DNA of 5,182 bases from Planctomycetota bacterium. Lineage in GTDB: Bacteria > Planctomycetota > Phycisphaerae > WQYP01. Of this stretch, positions 5,173 to 5,182 are shown one piece after another. The notes beneath the pieces were generated by a model that saw only the letters and a list, made by a program, of their open reading frames with translations, had not been told where the DNA came from and searched no databases. Both the position numbers and the translations under genes were made by a program. The stretch spans positions 1 to 5,182 of the forward strand of contig JAJZCU010000193.1 in the NCBI GenBank assembly GCA_021828935.1, given 5' to 3'. Positions within the stretch are counted from its first letter, which is position 1. Each line of letters begins with the position of its first letter.

Positions 5173-5182
5173 CGGCAACCCG

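Noticed and set aside
1..5182. CRISPR array, insertion sequence, tRNA or rRNA, prophage or defence genes
   Set aside because: No spaced direct repeats, transposase motifs, tRNA cloverleaf or defence-type domains are visible; the coding genes are housekeeping or metabolic.

Overview
The window is GC-rich, densely coded bacterial DNA. Gene content suggests a free-living Gram-negative-type bacterium, possibly Planctomycetota or a related PVC lineage. The hints are a HEAT-repeat lipoprotein ending in an 'LTGQ...W..W' module, an MDR dehydrogenase starting MRALVFDG with AGVCRTD, and a ScpB with a long Ala/Glu-rich N-terminal extension. This placement is inference from protein style, not from a marker gene.

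Left half (1-2671) is one leftward gene cluster. In transcription order it holds rnc (RNase III), murI (glutamate racemase), a HEAT-repeat lipoprotein and the first 39 codons of a zinc-type alcohol dehydrogenase that runs off the left edge. Two junctions are at or near 4-base ATGA overlaps and the last gap is about 46 bases, so this looks like one operon. A sigma70-like promoter (TTGCCG, 17 bases, TATAGT) lies about 110 bases upstream of rnc, with a perfect 8-bp inverted repeat inside it.

Right half (2898-5159) is rightward. scpB (chromosome-segregation SMC partner) comes first and is broken as written by one extra A in an A7 run; its two halves match the two halves of a normal ScpB exactly across that point. 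About 245 non-coding bases follow, rich in nested inverted repeats. A repeated GGCCATT can pair in two mutually exclusive ways with the same central segment, which resembles an attenuator or structured leader. A membrane fatty-acid desaturase with all three histidine boxes follows, with a good ribosome binding site. The window ends just after its stop in a G9 run.

Functionally the genes are mostly housekeeping: RNA processing, peptidoglycan D-glutamate supply, chromosome condensation and lipid unsaturation. The points most worth a second look are the scpB frameshift, the structured scpB-desaturase intergenic element, the Gly in place of a normally conserved metal-binding Asp in RNase III, and the palindrome inside the rnc promoter.
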